From contig VGBQ01000140.1 of the NCBI GenBank assembly GCA_016870425.1, forward strand, positions 1 to 6,958: a DNA stretch of 6,958 nt, written 5' to 3'. This DNA is from Actinomycetota bacterium (GTDB lineage: Bacteria; Actinomycetota; Actinomycetes; S36-B12). A program made the position numbers and the translations under genes. The notes beneath the pieces were generated by a model. The model did no database searches. It saw nothing but the letters and a program-made list of their open reading frames with translations, and had not been told where the DNA came from. Each line of letters opens with the position of its first letter. Positions within the stretch are counted from its first letter, which is position 1. Of this stretch, positions 5,576 through 6,958 are shown one piece after another.

Positions 5576-6006
5576 GAGATCTCCGCCACGCGGCGGCGCA
5601 GTCCCTTGAGCGCGGTATCGACGATGATCCGCTCGGCCTTGCGCTTGATCATGCCGATCATCGGGATGCGCACATCGACAGCGAGCCGATAGTGCACCGT
5701 GGTCGACGCACCATGGTCGTCAAGGAGATAGGTGCCGTCCATAGCCGTGAGCATCTCGCCGGTGGTCAGCTGCCACGACACCTGGCGATCGCCATCCCAG
5801 TCGTAGAGCAGCTCGTAGCTGTCACGGATCGGCCCGGACTCGAGGTGGAAGCGTGCGCGCAGCGGACGTCCATCCTTCTCCTCGAGCACCGTGACCTCGG
5901 TGATGCCGTCGCTCCACTGGGGGTACGCCGGGAGGTCGGCGATGACGTCCATGATCGTTGCGGCAGGCGCATCGATCTCGATGGAGGACTCCGTCTGATC
6001 AGCCAC
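5572..6006 (-). CDS. SRPBCC (START-like/polyketide cyclase) family protein, TB16.3-like
   Basis: A 144-residue single-domain protein of the SRPBCC/START superfamily, whose members form a deep cavity that binds hydrophobic ligands. Landmarks are the opening strand ESSIEIDAPAATIMDVIADLPAYPQWSDGI (6-35), the helix and W31 typical of polyketide cyclase/CoQ-binding relatives, strands GPIRDSYELLYDW (58-70) and VSWQLTTGEMLTAMDGTYLL (76-95), and a long C-terminal helix after P115. Mycobacterial TB16.3 (Rv2185c) belongs to this type and has about the same length. The GTG start at 6006 is preceded 5 nt upstream by AGAGGG. It overlaps the end of the upstream gene by 8 nt (GTGGCTGA holds the start of one gene and the stop of the other), so coupling is expected. 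A longer frame extending upstream to about 6384 is a shadow. The ligand is unknown. Confidence 0.92.
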   Translation of the reverse strand: MADQTESSIEIDAPAATIMDVIADLPAYPQWSDGITEVTVLEEKDGRPLRARFHLESGPIRDSYELLYDWDGDRQVSWQLTTGEMLTAMDGTYLLDDHGASTTVHYRLAVDVRIPMIGMIKRKAERIIVDTALKGLRRRVAEIS

Positions 6007-6415
6007 TCCGACCCTCTCCCGGGCGCCGATCGCCCTCCATCTCGTCCTTGAGCGACCACACCACGCGCTTCCACGCCACCGCATGCCGGCGACGAAGGCG
6101 ATCCATCTCCCTCCGGCCGCGCGCCGACTCGGGCAGTGAGCGCGCAGCTGTCGGAGAGCCCGGGATCGTGGGTTCTCCGCGGAGGTAGTAGTGGACGATG
6201 ACCCCGTCGGCCTGGGGCTCCAGCCAGATCTCAGCCGAACCGACCAGTTCGCCGGTGACCGACCAGCGCACCCCATCCAGGCCCCGGTCCATGAAGACGG
6301 CGAGTTCGAGGGTGGGCCACCACTGGCGCCAGCGCGCCGGATCGGCCACAACGGCCGCCAGGCGGGTGCGCTCGACCACCACATAGGTCTCGTCCACGAG
6401 GTCCACCCCGGCCAT
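5999..6415 (-). CDS. Second SRPBCC-like protein of the same operon
   Basis: A 138-residue protein that looks like a diverged SRPBCC domain of a type common beside the TB16.3-like gene in actinomycetes. Residues VDETYVVVERTRLAAVVADPARWRQWWPTL (7-36) give the opening strand and helix. FMDRGLDGVRWSVTGELVGSAEIWLEP (41-67) and GVIVHYYLRGE (71-81) give the sheet. The charged C-terminal helix (about 100-130, many R/E/K) ends in MEGDRRPGEGRSG. It overlaps the next gene by 8 nt. ATG at 6415 was chosen because family-like sequence begins right there and a TATCCT -10-like hexamer ends 6 nt before it. An in-frame ATG at 6469 would add 18 residues (GHPGATRTPNLATYPGP) that look non-coding. There is no Shine-Dalgarno site at 6415. 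The ligand and function are unknown; a working pair with the downstream SRPBCC protein is plausible. Confidence 0.86.
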   Translation of the reverse strand: MAGVDLVDETYVVVERTRLAAVVADPARWRQWWPTLELAVFMDRGLDGVRWSVTGELVGSAEIWLEPQADGVIVHYYLRGEPTIPGSPTAARSLPESARGRREMDRLRRRHAVAWKRVVWSLKDEMEGDRRPGEGRSG

Positions 6416-6421
6416 GGGGCC

Positions 6422-6427
6422 AGGATA
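6422..6427 (-). promoter_or_regulatory. Putative -10 element (TATCCT) for a leaderless SRPBCC transcript
   Basis: On the - strand TATCCT ends 6 nt before the ATG at 6415, so transcription would start at or beside the A of ATG. The absence of a Shine-Dalgarno sequence fits a leaderless mRNA, which is common in actinobacteria. No convincing -35 hexamer is seen at 16-18 nt. Confidence 0.45.
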
Positions 6428-6473
6428 GGTGGCCAGGTTCGGCGTTCTGGTAGCCCCCGGGTGACCCATCCCC

Positions 6474-6479
6474 TAGCGT
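6474..6479 (+). promoter_or_regulatory. Possible -10 element (TAGCGT) upstream of the acyl-CoA synthetase
   Basis: TAGCGT fits the loose actinobacterial TANNNT -10 consensus and would give a 5' leader of roughly 45 nt before the GTG at 6533. No clear -35 element accompanies it, so this is a weak call. Confidence 0.28.
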
Positions 6480-6522
6480 GATGCGGGTTACGTCACACCG
6501 AGCCATCGGTGGACCCGACCGT

Positions 6523-6527
6523 GGGAG
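6523..6527 (+). promoter_or_regulatory. Shine-Dalgarno site (GGGAG) deciding the acyl-CoA synthetase start
   Basis: GGGAG lies 5 nt before GTG 6533. Another in-frame GTG at 6521 contains or precedes this motif and so is less likely to be the start. Confidence 0.6.
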
Positions 6528-6532
6528 AGACC

Positions 6533-6958
6533 GTGAAGACCGAGTTCAGCGTCGCTGCCATCGTCCCGCCGCCCACATCGGGCAGCCTCGTGGACGACAT
6601 CGTCGACAACGCCCAGACCGCCCCCCACCGGATCGCCCTGTCCGTCAACCGCGGCGGCGCGTGGGTGGGCGTGACGTCCCAGCAGTTCCTTGACCAGGTC
6701 AAGGCCGTGGCCAAGGGCATCATCGCGTCGGGCGTCGAGCCGGGTCAGCGCGTCGGCATCATGTCGCGCACCCGCTACGACTGGACTGTCGCCGACTACG
6801 CCATCTGGTACGCCGGCGGCACCGTGGTGCCGATCTACGAGACCTCGTCGGCCGAGCAGGTCGAGTGGATCCTCGGCGACTCCAACGCCGTCGGCGTCTT
6901 CCTGGAAAGCGCCAAGAACAAGAAGGTCTTCGACGAGGTCGCCGACCGCCTACCGGAC
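6533..6958 (+). CDS. Long-chain acyl-CoA synthetase (AMP-forming, FadD15-like), 3' truncated by window edge
   Basis: The first 142 residues of an ANL-superfamily adenylating enzyme, which joins a fatty acid to CoA through an acyl-AMP intermediate. The N-terminal arrangement is typical: SLVDDIVDNAQTAPHRIAL (18-36), then WVGVTSQQFLDQVKAVAKGIIASGVEPGQRVGIMSRTRYDW (about 44-84), then DYAIWYAGGTVVPIYETSSAEQVEWILGDSNAV (88-120). The last block, with VPIYETSSAEQ, is the pattern seen in FadD15-like long-chain synthetases. The P-loop-like adenylate motif and the C-terminal domain fall beyond the window, since these proteins are about 600 residues long. The start is a GTG with GGGAG 5 nt upstream. The gene is divergent from the SRPBCC pair across 117 bp. 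The same combination (fadD15 near TB16.3 and a PlsC homologue) occurs in mycobacteria, as recalled. Chain-length preference cannot be read here. Confidence 0.93.
   Translation, partial: MKTEFSVAAIVPPPTSGSLVDDIVDNAQTAPHRIALSVNRGGAWVGVTSQQFLDQVKAVAKGIIASGVEPGQRVGIMSRTRYDWTVADYAIWYAGGTVVPIYETSSAEQVEWILGDSNAVGVFLESAKNKKVFDEVADRLPD

Noticed and set aside
6484..6497. GGTTACGTCACACC as an operator dyad upstream of the acyl-CoA synthetase
   Set aside because: Only the central ACGT and the outermost GGT/ACC are symmetric, so a regulator-binding site cannot be supported.

Overview
The window is high-GC, densely packed DNA of actinobacterial (Actinomycetota) character. GTG starts are frequent, gene pairs overlap or nearly abut, and the right half matches a locus I recall from actinomycetes: a long-chain acyl-CoA synthetase of the FadD15 type, small SRPBCC (START-like) proteins, and a PlsC-type acyltransferase. 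In Mycobacterium tuberculosis the comparable genes are fadD15 (Rv2187), TB16.3 (Rv2185c) and Rv2182c. That comparison is from memory and was not searched. The genus cannot be named from this sequence.

Layout. Positions 1-1898 hold the end of an oxidative operon on the + strand: a flavin-containing monooxygenase cut by the left window edge, then a short-chain dehydrogenase/reductase (SDR) joined to it by an ATGA stop/start overlap. Positions 1899-2032 are intergenic and mostly filled by two identical 56-bp repeats with internal dyad symmetry. Positions 2033-3139 (- strand) encode an orphan protein with an AbiEi-like N-terminus and a DUF559/Vsr-like nuclease C-terminus. The 3140-3337 gap holds a third, diverged repeat copy. 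Positions 3338-4042 (- strand) encode the PlsC-type acyltransferase. It is divergent from an alpha/beta-hydrolase (carboxylesterase/monoacylglycerol lipase type, 4093-4836), which is followed 4 nt later by a conserved-looking two-helix membrane protein (4841-5575). That gene converges with, and shares its stop tetranucleotide with, a pair of overlapping SRPBCC genes on the - strand (5572-6006 and 5999-6415). At 6533 the long-chain acyl-CoA synthetase begins on the + strand and runs off the right edge.

How the genes may work together. The right half reads as a lipid-handling neighbourhood: an esterase that could release acyl chains, a synthetase that activates fatty acids to acyl-CoA, an acyltransferase that puts acyl chains onto glycerophosphate backbones, and two small hydrophobic-ligand-fold proteins. 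That these form one pathway is inference from proximity. The left-hand monooxygenase/SDR pair suggests oxidation of a ketone, alcohol or similar small organic substrate, but nothing here identifies it.

Most unusual part. The AbiEi/DUF559-like gene is bracketed by copies of one palindromic intergenic repeat in the same orientation. The repeat even supplies the last base of the gene's stop codon. This looks like a small accessory module lodged between two ordinary chromosomal blocks and is the best candidate here for something undescribed. There is no gene-free stretch longer than 300 bases.
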